Positions 44,081 through 52,725 of a stretch of 64,000 bases of DNA are shown here, piece by piece; position 1 is the stretch's first letter; each line of letters starts with the position of its first letter. The notes under the pieces were generated by a model. That model worked only from the letters and a program-made list of their open reading frames with translations. It was not told the DNA's origin and did not search any database. This DNA comes from an uncultured Oscillibacter sp. (GTDB lineage: Bacteria; Bacillota; Clostridia; Oscillospirales; Oscillospiraceae), in the NCBI GenBank assembly GCA_934574045.1, contig CAKTMK010000002.1, positions 46,988-110,987 on the forward strand, in the 5' to 3' direction. The translations under genes and the position numbers were made by a program.

Positions 44081-45378
44081 TCCTTCTCCTCTCCCAGCGG
44101 CAGCAGGATGCGCGCCGTCACGCCGCCGGTCTCGTTTTCTTCATAGCTCAGGCCGTATTCCTTCCCGCAGAGCAGCTTGATCCGCTTCTGCACGTTCAGG
44201 ATGCCGATGCTGCTGCCGGTGAGCTTCTGCGGGCTACGAGCGTAGCGGGCCAGCAGCTCGTCGATCTCCGCCTTTTTGCCGGGGGCAAAGCCGCCGCCGT
44301 CGTCCCGGACGGAAAGCTCCAGCCGCCCCTGCGCCGTCCGCCGGGCGCAGACGCGGACCTCGCCCCGGTAGCCCCGGTCCCGCAGGCCGTGGAGCAAACT
44401 GTTTTCCACGATGGGCTGCAAGATGAAATTGGGAACGTTTACGCTGCCCAGCTCCGGGTCCACGTCGTATTCGCAGCGGAGCTGGGGATAGCGGCAGCGC
44501 ATCAGCTCCGTATACGCCTCCGCCAGCTCCAGCTCGTCATCCAGCGTCACCATGGTCCGGTCCGTTTTCACGCTCAGGCGGAAGAAATCCGCCAGCCGCA
44601 GCAGGAGGGACGCGGCCTCCCGGTCCCCGTTCAGCTCGGCCTGAATGCGGATGGTGTCCAATGTGTTATAGAGAAAATGGGGGTTGATCTGGCTCTTGAG
44701 ATACAGCATGGAGAGCTTCTGCTCCGTCAGCTCCGCCCGGAGGATCTCCGGGTCCTCCAGCGTCAGATAAAACGCCAGCGTCATAAGCGTGATGCCCATG
44801 CCGCTGATGAGCCACGTGCGGTGAAGTCCCTGAAGCACGCAGACGATCAGCTCGATGCACAGCGCCGCGCCGATGGCCCGCCGCTCCCGCTGGGCGAGCT
44901 GGCGCCAGTTGGCCGCCAGCAGCCACGCGCACAGCAGCAGGTAAAACGCCGTGCTGGCATAGCAGACGTTGGCCTGAAGCCCGTCGGCATAGTTGCCCTG
45001 CGGCGTCACGGCGTACTGCACCGGCAGCGCCATCGCCGCCAGCTCCGCTGCCGCCAGAAAAACGCAGGCCGCCAGGTCCAGCCGCCGGGACTTGCCCGTC
45101 TCCTCCTCCACCAGAATGGCGATATACCGGTAAAAAAGGCAGATCACCACCACCATGCTCCCCACAAAAAGCCGGTGGAGCAAATCGTTGACGGGCCGGG
45201 GCACCTCGGTCAGGTGGTGGACGGTATACAGCGTGGCCGCGTCCAGAGCCAGATGCACCAGCGCCGCCGCCAGCAGCGCGGAAAAGGTCCGGTGCAGCAG
45301 CGTGGGCCGCCGTTCGCCGGAAAAATATCTCCCCGCCACAAAGGCAAGGATCAGAAGCAGCGCGATCTCCATCCGCAT
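44038..45378 (-). CDS. Sensor histidine kinase (LytS/YesM type)
   Basis: 446 residues. About six hydrophobic helices fill the first ~215 residues (no large extracellular domain), then the His_kinase motif LKSQINPHFLYNTLDTIRIQ with the phosphorylated His, PIVENSLLHGLRDRG (N-box), DDGGGFAPG (G1) and GSSIGILNVQKRIKL (G2). Start at ATG 45378, seven bases after GGGGGAG. Overlaps the cognate response-regulator gene. The multi-helix N-terminus suggests sensing within or near the membrane. Confidence 0.92.
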   Translation of the reverse strand: MRMEIALLLILAFVAGRYFSGERRPTLLHRTFSALLAAALVHLALDAATLYTVHHLTEVPRPVNDLLHRLFVGSMVVVICLFYRYIAILVEEETGKSRRLDLAACVFLAAAELAAMALPVQYAVTPQGNYADGLQANVCYASTAFYLLLCAWLLAANWRQLAQRERRAIGAALCIELIVCVLQGLHRTWLISGMGITLMTLAFYLTLEDPEILRAELTEQKLSMLYLKSQINPHFLYNTLDTIRIQAELNGDREAASLLLRLADFFRLSVKTDRTMVTLDDELELAEAYTELMRCRYPQLRCEYDVDPELGSVNVPNFILQPIVENSLLHGLRDRGYRGEVRVCARRTAQGRLELSVRDDGGGFAPGKKAEIDELLARYARSPQKLTGSSIGILNVQKRIKLLCGKEYGLSYEENETGGVTARILLPLGEEKEWKSCTSCSSTTRS

Positions 45379-45539
45379 CACGGCGCTCCCCCTCCCTTCC
45401 CGTCTATCTTACCGCAAAGCACCGCCGGTGGAAAGAGCGGGAATGGAGACAAATGTGTCAATTTTTCAGGTCTGCGGCTCCTCCGGGGCGTAAAACAGGC
45501 CGTCCGGGGCAAAAAAGGCGGCAAAACGGGCGGTTTTCC

Positions 45540-45568
45540 TTTACAAACCGGAAAGTCTCCTGTATAAT
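45540..45568 (+). promoter_or_regulatory. prfB promoter
   Basis: -35 TTTACA, 17-bp spacer, -10 TATAAT, about 38 bp before the prfB start. Confidence 0.75.
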
Positions 45569-45606
45569 GTTTTGGCTGATGAATTACGTAGATTGGAGAA
45601 TATGCC

Positions 45607-46731
45607 ATGGCTTTGATCGAATACGACGAATATAAGCAGAAGCTGACCGCGCTGGGGCCGGAGCTTGACAAGCTGTCCGCCGCGCTGGATATCGACACGG
45701 CCAAGCGGGAGGCCGCCAGTCTGGAGGCCCAGACCAGCGAGCCGGATTTCTGGAGCGACCTGACCCGCTCACAGCAGGTGCAGCAGAAGCTCAAGCGCCT
45801 TCAGAACAAAATTGGGCGGCAGGAAAAGCTGCTCTCCGACTGGGAGGATCTCAAGACCCTGTGCGAAATGGGACAGGAGGAGGAGGACGCCTCCCTGCTC
45901 GACGAGCTGAAGTCCGGCTATGAAAAGCTGGAAAACGAGATCAGCGAGCAGCGGATGTCCACCCTGCTCTCCGGCGAGTACGACGCCAACAACGCCATCC
46001 TCTCCTTCCACGCCGGCGCGGGCGGGACCGAGGCCCAGGACTGGACCCAGATGCTCTACCGGATGTACACCCGCTGGGCCGAGCGGCACGACTTCAAGTA
46101 TCAGGTGCTGGACTATGAGGACGGCGAGGAGGCGGGCATCAAGTCCGCCGCCATCTCCATCGAGGGCGAGAATGCCTACGGCCTGCTCAAGAGCGAAAAC
46201 GGCGTACACCGGCTGGTGCGCGTGTCGCCCTTTGACGCCAACGCCCGCCGCCAGACCTCCTTCGCCGCGCTGGAGGTCATGCCCGACCTCCCCGAGGACG
46301 CGGAGGTGGACATCCGGCCCGAGGATATCGAGATGCAGGTCTACCGCTCCTCCGGCGCGGGCGGCCAGCACATCAACAAGACCTCCTCCGCCGTCCGCCT
46401 GATCCACATCCCCACCGGCGTGGTGGTGGCCTGCCAGACGGAGCGCAGCCAGTTCCAGAACAAGGACAACTGCATGAAGATGCTGCGGGCCAAGCTGCTT
46501 GAGCTGAAGGCCCAGCAGCACGCGGAGAAGATCTCGGACATCAAGGGCGTGCAGATGAAGATCGAATGGGGCAGCCAGATCCGCTCCTATGTGTTCATGC
46601 CCTATACGCTGGTGAAGGACACCCGCACTGCGTTTGAGACCAGCAATGTCAACGCCGTGATGGACGGCGAGATCGACGGCTTTATCAACGCCTATCTCAC
46701 CGCCGCCGCCACCGGCGAGCTGAAGAAATGA
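45607..46731 (+). CDS. prfB: Peptide chain release factor 2
   Basis: Releases the peptide at UGA and UAA codons. The 374-residue protein has the RF2 recognition tripeptide SPF in VRVSPFDANARR and the catalytic GGQ in SSGAGGQHINKTSSAVRLIH. Unlike most prfB genes it is one uninterrupted frame: at the place where an in-frame UGA and +1 frameshift normally occur (codons 27-28, CTG GAT at 45685-45690) there is no stop. Autoregulation by frameshifting is therefore lost. A GC hairpin (46787-46811) follows. Confidence 0.96.
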   Translation: MALIEYDEYKQKLTALGPELDKLSAALDIDTAKREAASLEAQTSEPDFWSDLTRSQQVQQKLKRLQNKIGRQEKLLSDWEDLKTLCEMGQEEEDASLLDELKSGYEKLENEISEQRMSTLLSGEYDANNAILSFHAGAGGTEAQDWTQMLYRMYTRWAERHDFKYQVLDYEDGEEAGIKSAAISIEGENAYGLLKSENGVHRLVRVSPFDANARRQTSFAALEVMPDLPEDAEVDIRPEDIEMQVYRSSGAGGQHINKTSSAVRLIHIPTGVVVACQTERSQFQNKDNCMKMLRAKLLELKAQQHAEKISDIKGVQMKIEWGSQIRSYVFMPYTLVKDTRTAFETSNVNAVMDGEIDGFINAYLTAAATGELKK

Positions 46732-46786
46732 CCGGAGCGGGAACGCTCGCTCCGTCCCCACGCAGGGCCTGCCGGATGCAGGCCGC

Positions 46787-46815
46787 GCGGCGCGGCTTTC
46801 TGCCGCGCCGCTTTC
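46787..46815 (+). terminator. Terminator after prfB
   Basis: GCGGCGCGG / CCGCGCCGC stem, 7-nt loop, then TTTCCC; short T-run, moderate strength. Confidence 0.6.
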
Positions 46816-46898
46816 CCTTGCCGCAGCATCCGCCACCGCATTGCTTCAAACGAGCGCATCCGCTGCGGGTGCGCATGACCTAAGGAAAGAGAGCGTTT

Positions 46899-48278
46899 AT
46901 GGAAGAAAAGATCGAGCACGTACAGGAAAACAAGATGGGCGTGATGCCCGTGGGAAAGCTGGTCGCCAACATGTCGCTGCCCATTATGGCGTCCATGCTG
47001 GTGCAGGCCCTTTACAACGTGGTGGACAGCATTTTCGTCTCCCGCGTGTCGGAAAACGCGCTGACCGCCGTGTCGCTGGCGTTTCCCATGCAGTCGCTGA
47101 TGATCGCCGTGTCCGTGGGCACCGCCGTGGGCATCAACGCCCTTCTGAGCCGCGCGCTGGGCGCGCGGGACCCCGCCCGGGCCAAGACCGTGGCCCTCAA
47201 CGGCGTGTTTCTGGCGGCAGTGAGCTTTGCGCTGTTCATCCTGCTGGGCATCTTCGTCTCCGGGCCGTTTTTCCGGTCCCAGACGGACGTGGCGGAGATC
47301 CTGGAGAGCGGCACGGCCTATCTGACCATCTGCTCGTGCGTGTCCTTCGGCCTGTTTTTCGGCGTGACCTTTGAGCGCCTGCTCCAGTCCACCGGACGGA
47401 CGGTGTACACCATGTTCACGCAGGGGCTGGGCGCCATCATCAACATTATCCTCGACCCCATCCTGATCTTCGGCCTGCTGGGCCTTCCGGCCATGGGCGT
47501 AGCCGGAGCGGCGGCGGCCACCGTCATCGGCCAGATCTGCAGCATGTGCCTGTCCCTGTTCTTCTGCCTGACGAAGAATCCGGAGGTCCCCCTGCACTTC
47601 AAGGGCTTCCGCCCCAGCGGCGAGGTCATTCGGGACATCTACATCATCGGCGTCCCCTCCATCATCATGCAGGCCATCGGCTCGGTGATGGTGTACGGCG
47701 TGAACCGCATCCTCCTGCCCTTCACCACCACCGCCGCCACCGTGTTCGGCGCGTACTTCAAGCTGCAGAGCTTCATCTTCATGCCGGTGTTCGGCCTGAA
47801 CAACGGCGTAATCCCCATCGTGGCCTATAACTACGGCGCACAGAAAAAGGCACGCATCATGCAAACGTTCCGCATCAGTCTGACTGCCGCCGCGTGCATC
47901 ATGGTGGCGGGCACGCTGATCTTCCAGTTCTTCCCCGGCCTGCTCCTGTCGCTCTTCGAGCCGTCGGAGGAAATGCTGACCATTGGAAAGACCGCGCTGC
48001 GCATCATCAGTCTCAGCTTCCCCTCCGCCGCCATCGGCATCGTATGCAGCGGCGTGTTTCAGGCGCTGGGCAGCAGCTTTTTGAGCATGATCGTCTCCCT
48101 GACCCGCCAGCTCTTTTTCCTGCTCCCCATCGCGTGGCTGCTGAGCCTGAGCGGTCGGCTGGAGCTGGTCTGGTGGGCGTTCCCGCTGGCGGAGATCGCG
48201 TCGCTGACGCTGACGATCATCTTCTTCCGCCATATCTACCGGCGGCGCATCGTGCCGCTGGCCGAAGCGCAGGCCTGA
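46899..48278 (+). CDS. MATE-family efflux transporter
   Basis: Multidrug/toxic-compound extruder of 459 residues with twelve predicted helices in two similar halves. Typical N-half segments: MSLPIMASMLVQALYNVVDS and AVGINALLSRALGARD; C-half: GVPSIIMQAIGSVMVYGVNR and PVFGLNNGVIPIVAYNYGAQ. Belongs to the NorM/DinF-type bacterial MATE group, using a sodium or proton gradient. Substrate unknown. The gene stands alone between prfB and a convergent patatin gene, bounded by terminators. Confidence 0.94.
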   Translation: MEEKIEHVQENKMGVMPVGKLVANMSLPIMASMLVQALYNVVDSIFVSRVSENALTAVSLAFPMQSLMIAVSVGTAVGINALLSRALGARDPARAKTVALNGVFLAAVSFALFILLGIFVSGPFFRSQTDVAEILESGTAYLTICSCVSFGLFFGVTFERLLQSTGRTVYTMFTQGLGAIINIILDPILIFGLLGLPAMGVAGAAAATVIGQICSMCLSLFFCLTKNPEVPLHFKGFRPSGEVIRDIYIIGVPSIIMQAIGSVMVYGVNRILLPFTTTAATVFGAYFKLQSFIFMPVFGLNNGVIPIVAYNYGAQKKARIMQTFRISLTAAACIMVAGTLIFQFFPGLLLSLFEPSEEMLTIGKTALRIISLSFPSAAIGIVCSGVFQALGSSFLSMIVSLTRQLFFLLPIAWLLSLSGRLELVWWAFPLAEIASLTLTIIFFRHIYRRRIVPLAEAQA

Positions 48279-48320
48279 CCCGCGGCGGCAGGCTCCGTTT
48301 CCTTCACCCCAGTACAGCAA

Positions 48321-48368
48321 AGACCGCCGGAGCGGCCCACGGGCCGCTCCGGCGGTCTGTTTTCTTTG
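48321..48368. terminator. Intrinsic terminator after the MATE gene
   Basis: Perfect 18-bp stem (48321-48338 with 48341-48358) and minimal loop, followed by GTTTTCTTT on the plus strand; also suits the convergent patatin gene. Confidence 0.85.
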
Positions 48369-48429
48369 TTCGGCGCACGCGTCCGGCTCCGCGCTCCGCC
48401 CAAGAGCCCGCTCCGGCAAGCCTACCGGC

Positions 48430-49296
48430 TCACGCGCCCAGATAGCGCTTCAACTCCTCCAGCCGCCGGGTGCAGACGCTGCGGCCCTGCTGATAGAGGA
48501 CCTCCAGCTTGTCCGCGCTGCGCTCCAGACGGCTCACCAGCACCGGCCCCTCCGGGCGGAGAAGGAAGATCCTGCCCTCCCGCTCCATGCGCTCCAGCTC
48601 GGTGTACATGGCGTTGTAGCGCCGGTTGGCCTCCTGAAGGGCTTCAAACAGTCTGGGATACTTCCGCGCGTACAGCCGCCGCTCTGCGGCGGTGGTCCCC
48701 CGGCCCACCTGCGGCTTTTTCCGGTAGCCCGCGGGCCGGGTCAGCACCGCCGCCACCTTTTCATACCCCAGCTCCATGGCCCGGTGATACGCGATGGGGC
48801 AGGCGCAGCCGCCGTCCAGATACGGCACGCCGTCGATCTCCACCGTCCGGCTCAGCGTGGGCATACTGGACGAGGCCCGACAGGCCAGCTCGAACGTTTC
48901 CAGCGGCATCTCCCCTTTGCGGAAGTACTGCTCCCGGCCGGTCAGGCAGTCTGTGGCCACCGCTTCAAAGATCTGGGGTGAGGCGGAGAAGGTCTCCCGG
49001 TCCGCGGGGCAGAGCGTCCCGCTGATCTCGCCGAACAGATAGTCGAAATTGAATACGTCGCCGCTGCGCAGCAGATTGCGCAGGCCCATGAACTTCCGGT
49101 CCGAACAGAACGTCTCGTCGATCTGCCGCGTGCGCCCCGGCTGGCGGGATATGTAATTATAGCCGCACATGGACCCGGCGGACACGCCGTTGACATACTC
49201 CATCCAGATGCCGTTTTCCATCAGCACGTCCAGAACGCCCGCCGTGAACATACCGCGGAGGGACCCGCCCTCCAGCACCAACGCGCCCTTTTCCAT
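48430..49296 (-). CDS. Patatin-like phospholipase / lipid acyl hydrolase
   Basis: 288 residues with the patatin catalytic parts: oxyanion loop LEGGSLRGMFTAG, nucleophile serine in VNGVSAGSMCGYN (GxSxG) and the Asp of the dyad in YLDGGCACPIAYHRA. No signal peptide, so cytoplasmic or peripheral. The start at 49296 follows AAAGGAGG; an earlier in-frame start would precede that site. Members deacylate phospholipids; the particular substrate is unknown. 115 bp downstream of the M23 gene on the same strand. Confidence 0.9.
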   Translation of the reverse strand: MEKGALVLEGGSLRGMFTAGVLDVLMENGIWMEYVNGVSAGSMCGYNYISRQPGRTRQIDETFCSDRKFMGLRNLLRSGDVFNFDYLFGEISGTLCPADRETFSASPQIFEAVATDCLTGREQYFRKGEMPLETFELACRASSSMPTLSRTVEIDGVPYLDGGCACPIAYHRAMELGYEKVAAVLTRPAGYRKKPQVGRGTTAAERRLYARKYPRLFEALQEANRRYNAMYTELERMEREGRIFLLRPEGPVLVSRLERSADKLEVLYQQGRSVCTRRLEELKRYLGA

Positions 49297-49411
49297 CTCA
49301 GCGCCTCCTTTGATCTCGTTGCAGTATAACACCAAACGCGCCGCGGCGCAAGGTGCGCTTTCCGCCGGAGGGGCGCGGGCCGGGAACGCTCCCAGCCCGC
49401 GCCCCGCGCGC

Positions 49412-50140
49412 TCATTTCAGAAACGACTGAGGGTCCACCGCGTCGCCGTCCTTTTCCACGGCGAAGTGCAGATGGGGCGCCAGCGCCGCCTCCGCCATGG
49501 CGGTGGAGCCGACCGCGCCGATGATCTGCCCGGCGGAGACGCTGTCCCCCGCCTTCACCGCGGGAACGGTCTGAAGGTTGGCGTACGTGGTGCAGTACCC
49601 GCCCGGATGGTCGATGACCACCGTGGTGCCCATCATGGGATCCTCCTCCACGGCCCGGACCGTCCCGGCGCAGGCGGCCATCACCTGCGTTCCCACGTCC
49701 GCGGCCAGATCCAGCCCCGCGTGGGTCCGCCAGTCACCCATGGTCTCGTCATAGCTCAGCGCGTCCGCGCTGAAGGCCGCCACCACCGCGCCCCGCAGGG
49801 GCCAGACGATCAGGTTGGGCGCCACCGCCTCCACCGGCGTGGGGTCCACCTCCGGCGCGGGGATCTCCGCGGGGGCGTCCGCCGGAAGCTCCTCGTCCTC
49901 CGGCGTCTTATCCGTCTGGGGGTCCAGGATCTCCAGAGACGGGCCGGCCGGGTCCAGATCGGCAAAGACCTGCGTATCCGCCGGCACCGTCTGCGCGGAC
50001 GCCGCCTGCGCCCGCGCCTCCTTCTCGGCCGCGTTATGGCCGAACAGCATCACATAGCCCGAAACTCCTGCCACCGTCAGGCACAGGAGCAGGACTATGT
50101 AAAAGCCCGCTCCTCCCAGTGCGATCTTCGGTTTTTTCAT
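49412..50140 (-). CDS. M23-family peptidase, probably SpoIIQ-like
   Basis: 242 residues: one N-terminal membrane helix (~12-33), a ~75-residue Pro/Glu/Asp-rich linker, then a LytM/M23 domain with WRTHAGLDLAAD and APHLHFAVEKDG, so the zinc ligands appear intact. Size, single anchor and acidic stalk match clostridial SpoIIQ, the forespore protein that pairs with SpoIIIAH. A sigma-F-like promoter (50173-50201) 33 bp upstream of the start supports sporulation use. Other cell-wall endopeptidases of this layout cannot be excluded. Confidence 0.8.
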   Translation of the reverse strand: MKKPKIALGGAGFYIVLLLCLTVAGVSGYVMLFGHNAAEKEARAQAASAQTVPADTQVFADLDPAGPSLEILDPQTDKTPEDEELPADAPAEIPAPEVDPTPVEAVAPNLIVWPLRGAVVAAFSADALSYDETMGDWRTHAGLDLAADVGTQVMAACAGTVRAVEEDPMMGTTVVIDHPGGYCTTYANLQTVPAVKAGDSVSAGQIIGAVGSTAMAEAALAPHLHFAVEKDGDAVDPQSFLK

Positions 50141-50172
50141 CCAGAAACCGTCCTTTCTATTGGTTTGCCCAC

Positions 50173-50201
50173 AGTATGCCCATAAAAAGGAAGGCTTATA
50201 C
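50173..50201 (-). promoter_or_regulatory. Candidate sigma-F-type promoter of the M23 gene
   Basis: Minus strand: GTATA, 15-bp spacer, GGGCATACT, which fits the forespore pattern GTATA-N15-GGNNANANT at all fixed positions; no sigma-A-type hexamers are seen instead. Confidence 0.6.
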
Positions 50202-50206
50202 GCAAA

Positions 50207-50238
50207 ACTGCGGCGCGGGAAATTTCCCGCGCCGCAGT
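50207..50238 (-). terminator. Terminator after gpmI (perfect 32-nt palindrome)
   Basis: A perfect 16-nt half-site palindrome with AAATTT at its centre; on the minus strand TTTT follows, 31 bp after the gpmI stop. Confidence 0.8.
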
Positions 50239-50268
50239 CTGTCCACAACTTGATATCCGGCAGGCCGT

Positions 50269-51789
50269 TTACTTGACGATCAGCGTCGTGCCGGTCATCT
50301 CCGGCGGGCAGGCAAGGCCCATCACGTCCAGAATGGTGGGGGCGATGTCCGCCAGCTTGCCGTTTTTCTTCAGCTCGCTGCCCGCGCCGCACAGGATGAA
50401 GGGCACCAGATTGGTAGTGTGGGCGGTCATGGGGCTGCCGTCCGCCTGCTCCATCTGCTCGGCGTTGCCGTGATCGGCGGTAATCATGGCGATGCCGCCC
50501 ATCTTCAGCGTGGCGTCCACCACGCGGCCCACGCACTCGTCCACGGTCTCCACGGCCTTTACCGCCGCCTCGAACACGCCGGTGTGGCCCACCATGTCGC
50601 AGTTGGCAAAGTTCAGCACAATCACGTCATACGCGCCGGACTCGATCCGCTCCACGCACTTGTCGCAGACCTCATAAGCGCTCATCTCCGGCTGGAGGTC
50701 GTAGGTCGCCACCTTGGGAGAGGCCACCAGCACCCGGTCCTCGCCGGGGAACACCGTCTCCGTTCCGCCGTTGAAGAAGAACGTGACGTGGGCGTACTTC
50801 TCCGTCTCTGCGATGCGCAGCTGCGTCATGCCCATGGAGCTGAGGTACTCGCCCAGCCCGTTTTTCACCAGCACCCGGGGGAACGCCACCTCCACGTTGG
50901 GCATGGTGGCGTCATACTCCGTGTTGCACACGAAGGTCACAGGGAAATACTGGTGGGTGAAGCCGTCAAACTCCGGGTCCACCAGCGTGCGGGTGATCTC
51001 CCGCGCCCGGTCGGGGCGGAAGTTGAAGAAGATCACGCTGTCGTTGTCGCCGATGGTGCCGTTCGCGTCGCAGACCACAGGCTCCACGAACTCGTCCGTC
51101 ACGCCCCTGGCGTAGGAATCCTTCACCGCCGCCACGGGGTCCGGGTTCGTGGACGCGCCCTCGCCGTACACCATGGCGTCATACGCCTGCTCCAGCCGGT
51201 CCCAGCGCTTGTCGCGGTCCATGGCGTAATACCGGCCCATCAGCGTAGCGATCCTGCCCACGCCCAGCCGGGCGCACTCCTCCACCGTCCGCGCCGCGAA
51301 GTCTGCGCCGGAGGTGGGGGACACGTCCCGCCCGTCCAGAAACGCGTGGATATAGACCTTTTCCAGCCCCTTATCCTTTGCCATCTTCAAAAGGGCGAAG
51401 AGGTGGTCGATGTGGGAGTGAACGCCGCCGTCGGACAAAAGGCCCATCAGATGCAGCGCCGTCCCCTTTTCCAGACAGGCATCCATCGCATGGTTATAGG
51501 CCGGGTTTTCAAAGAAGGAGCCGTCCGCCACGGCGTTGGTGATGCGGGGCAGGTCCTGAAAGACCACCCGTCCGCCGCCGATGTTGGTGTGGCCCACCTC
51601 GCTGTTGCCCATCTGCCCGTCCGGCAGACCCACGTCCAGCCCGGATGCGGCCAGCGCCGTGTTGGGAAATTCCGCGAAAAGCTGATCGAGCCGGGGCGTT
51701 TTCGCCGCCCGGACCGCGTTCCCCCGCAGGTCGCCGGACAGGCCGAAGCCGTCCATGATAATCAGCGTCGTGGGAGTTTTATTCATCAT
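50269..51789 (-). CDS. gpmI: 2,3-bisphosphoglycerate-independent phosphoglycerate mutase
   Basis: Interconverts 3- and 2-phosphoglycerate using two manganese ions. The 506-residue protein has the alkaline-phosphatase-type start LIIMDGFGLSGDLRGNAV, the phosphoserine in GLPDGQMGNSEVGHTNIGGG, and metal ligands in ITADHGNAEQM and NFANCDMVGHTG. Normal length. Start chosen at the first of two ATGs (51789), seven bases after AGAGG. It follows tpiA by 48 bp in the glycolytic series pgk-tpiA-gpmI and ends at a strong palindrome terminator. Confidence 0.96.
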   Translation of the reverse strand: MMNKTPTTLIIMDGFGLSGDLRGNAVRAAKTPRLDQLFAEFPNTALAASGLDVGLPDGQMGNSEVGHTNIGGGRVVFQDLPRITNAVADGSFFENPAYNHAMDACLEKGTALHLMGLLSDGGVHSHIDHLFALLKMAKDKGLEKVYIHAFLDGRDVSPTSGADFAARTVEECARLGVGRIATLMGRYYAMDRDKRWDRLEQAYDAMVYGEGASTNPDPVAAVKDSYARGVTDEFVEPVVCDANGTIGDNDSVIFFNFRPDRAREITRTLVDPEFDGFTHQYFPVTFVCNTEYDATMPNVEVAFPRVLVKNGLGEYLSSMGMTQLRIAETEKYAHVTFFFNGGTETVFPGEDRVLVASPKVATYDLQPEMSAYEVCDKCVERIESGAYDVIVLNFANCDMVGHTGVFEAAVKAVETVDECVGRVVDATLKMGGIAMITADHGNAEQMEQADGSPMTAHTTNLVPFILCGAGSELKKNGKLADIAPTILDVMGLACPPEMTGTTLIVK

Positions 51790-51837
51790 CAAAGTACCTC
51801 TTTCTAACTCTGCGACTGTTCCGCCCGGCGCGCAGGC

Positions 51838-52611
51838 TCAGTCCTGATTCGCCGCGTTGACGATCTCGACGAACTGCTCCGGCTTCAGGGAAGCGCCGCC
51901 GATCAGACCGCCGTCGATATCCGGCTGGGCCAGCAGCTCCGCCGCGTTCTTGGGGTTCATGGACCCGCCGTACTGAATGGTGACGGAGCGGGCCACGCGG
52001 GCGCCGTACAGCGCGCGGATGGTGGCGCGGATGTTGCTGCACACCTCGCCGGCCTGCTCCGCCGTGGCGGTCTTGCCGGTGCCGATGGCCCAGATCGGCT
52101 CATAGGCCACGATGCAGCGGCGCAGCTTGTCGGCGGGAACGCCGCTCAGGGCGCTCTTGACCTGCAGGGCGATCCACTCATTGGTGATGCCCGTCTCCCG
52201 CTGCTCCAGACTCTCGCCCACGCAGATGATGGGGCTCATCCCGGCGTTGAGGACGGCGTGGACCTTCTTGTTCACCGTGGCGTCCGTCTCGCCGAAGTAC
52301 TGCCGCCGCTCGCTGTGGCCCACGATGACGTACTTCACAGCAAGATCCTTGAGCATCTCCGCGGAGACCTCGCCGGTGTAGGCGCCCTTCTCCTCGAAAT
52401 ACACGTTCTCCGCGCCCACGGCGATGCGCAGGTCCTTGAACGCGCGGGCGGCGGTGGAGATGTTGCAGGCGGGGACGCAGATCAGCGTGTCGCACCACTT
52501 GGCGCGGGGCATGATCTTCTTCATCTCCTCGGCGAACTTCTTCGTCTCGGTGGCGGTCATGTTCATTTTCCAGTTTCCGGCGATAACGGTCTTGCGGTAA
52601 CGACGATTCAT
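51838..52611 (-). CDS. tpiA: Triose-phosphate isomerase
   Basis: Interconverts DHAP and glyceraldehyde-3-phosphate. 257 residues: IAGNWKMNMT (Lys), YVIVGHSERRQYFGET (electrophilic His), AYEPIWAIGTGKTAT (catalytic Glu with the mobile loop) and IQYGGSMNP / GGASLKPEQF at the phosphate site. Usual length and all catalytic residues present. Lies between pgk (114 bp upstream) and gpmI on the same strand. Confidence 0.97.
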   Translation of the reverse strand: MNRRYRKTVIAGNWKMNMTATETKKFAEEMKKIMPRAKWCDTLICVPACNISTAARAFKDLRIAVGAENVYFEEKGAYTGEVSAEMLKDLAVKYVIVGHSERRQYFGETDATVNKKVHAVLNAGMSPIICVGESLEQRETGITNEWIALQVKSALSGVPADKLRRCIVAYEPIWAIGTGKTATAEQAGEVCSNIRATIRALYGARVARSVTIQYGGSMNPKNAAELLAQPDIDGGLIGGASLKPEQFVEIVNAANQD

Positions 52612-52725
52612 GGTCTAATACTTCCTTCTTATGTCAAATTTAGATTTGCTCCCGCGCCCGCTTCCGGCGGGCGCGGAGCGCTTTGGATGGTTTTTCAGGC
52701 TGCAAAGACGCGGCGGGTACGCGCC

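Noticed and set aside
45664..45669. CTTGAC in prfB as a relic of the CTT-TGA-C frameshift site
   Set aside because: Alignment by eye places the homologous site seven codons later (CTG GAT), so this match is by chance.
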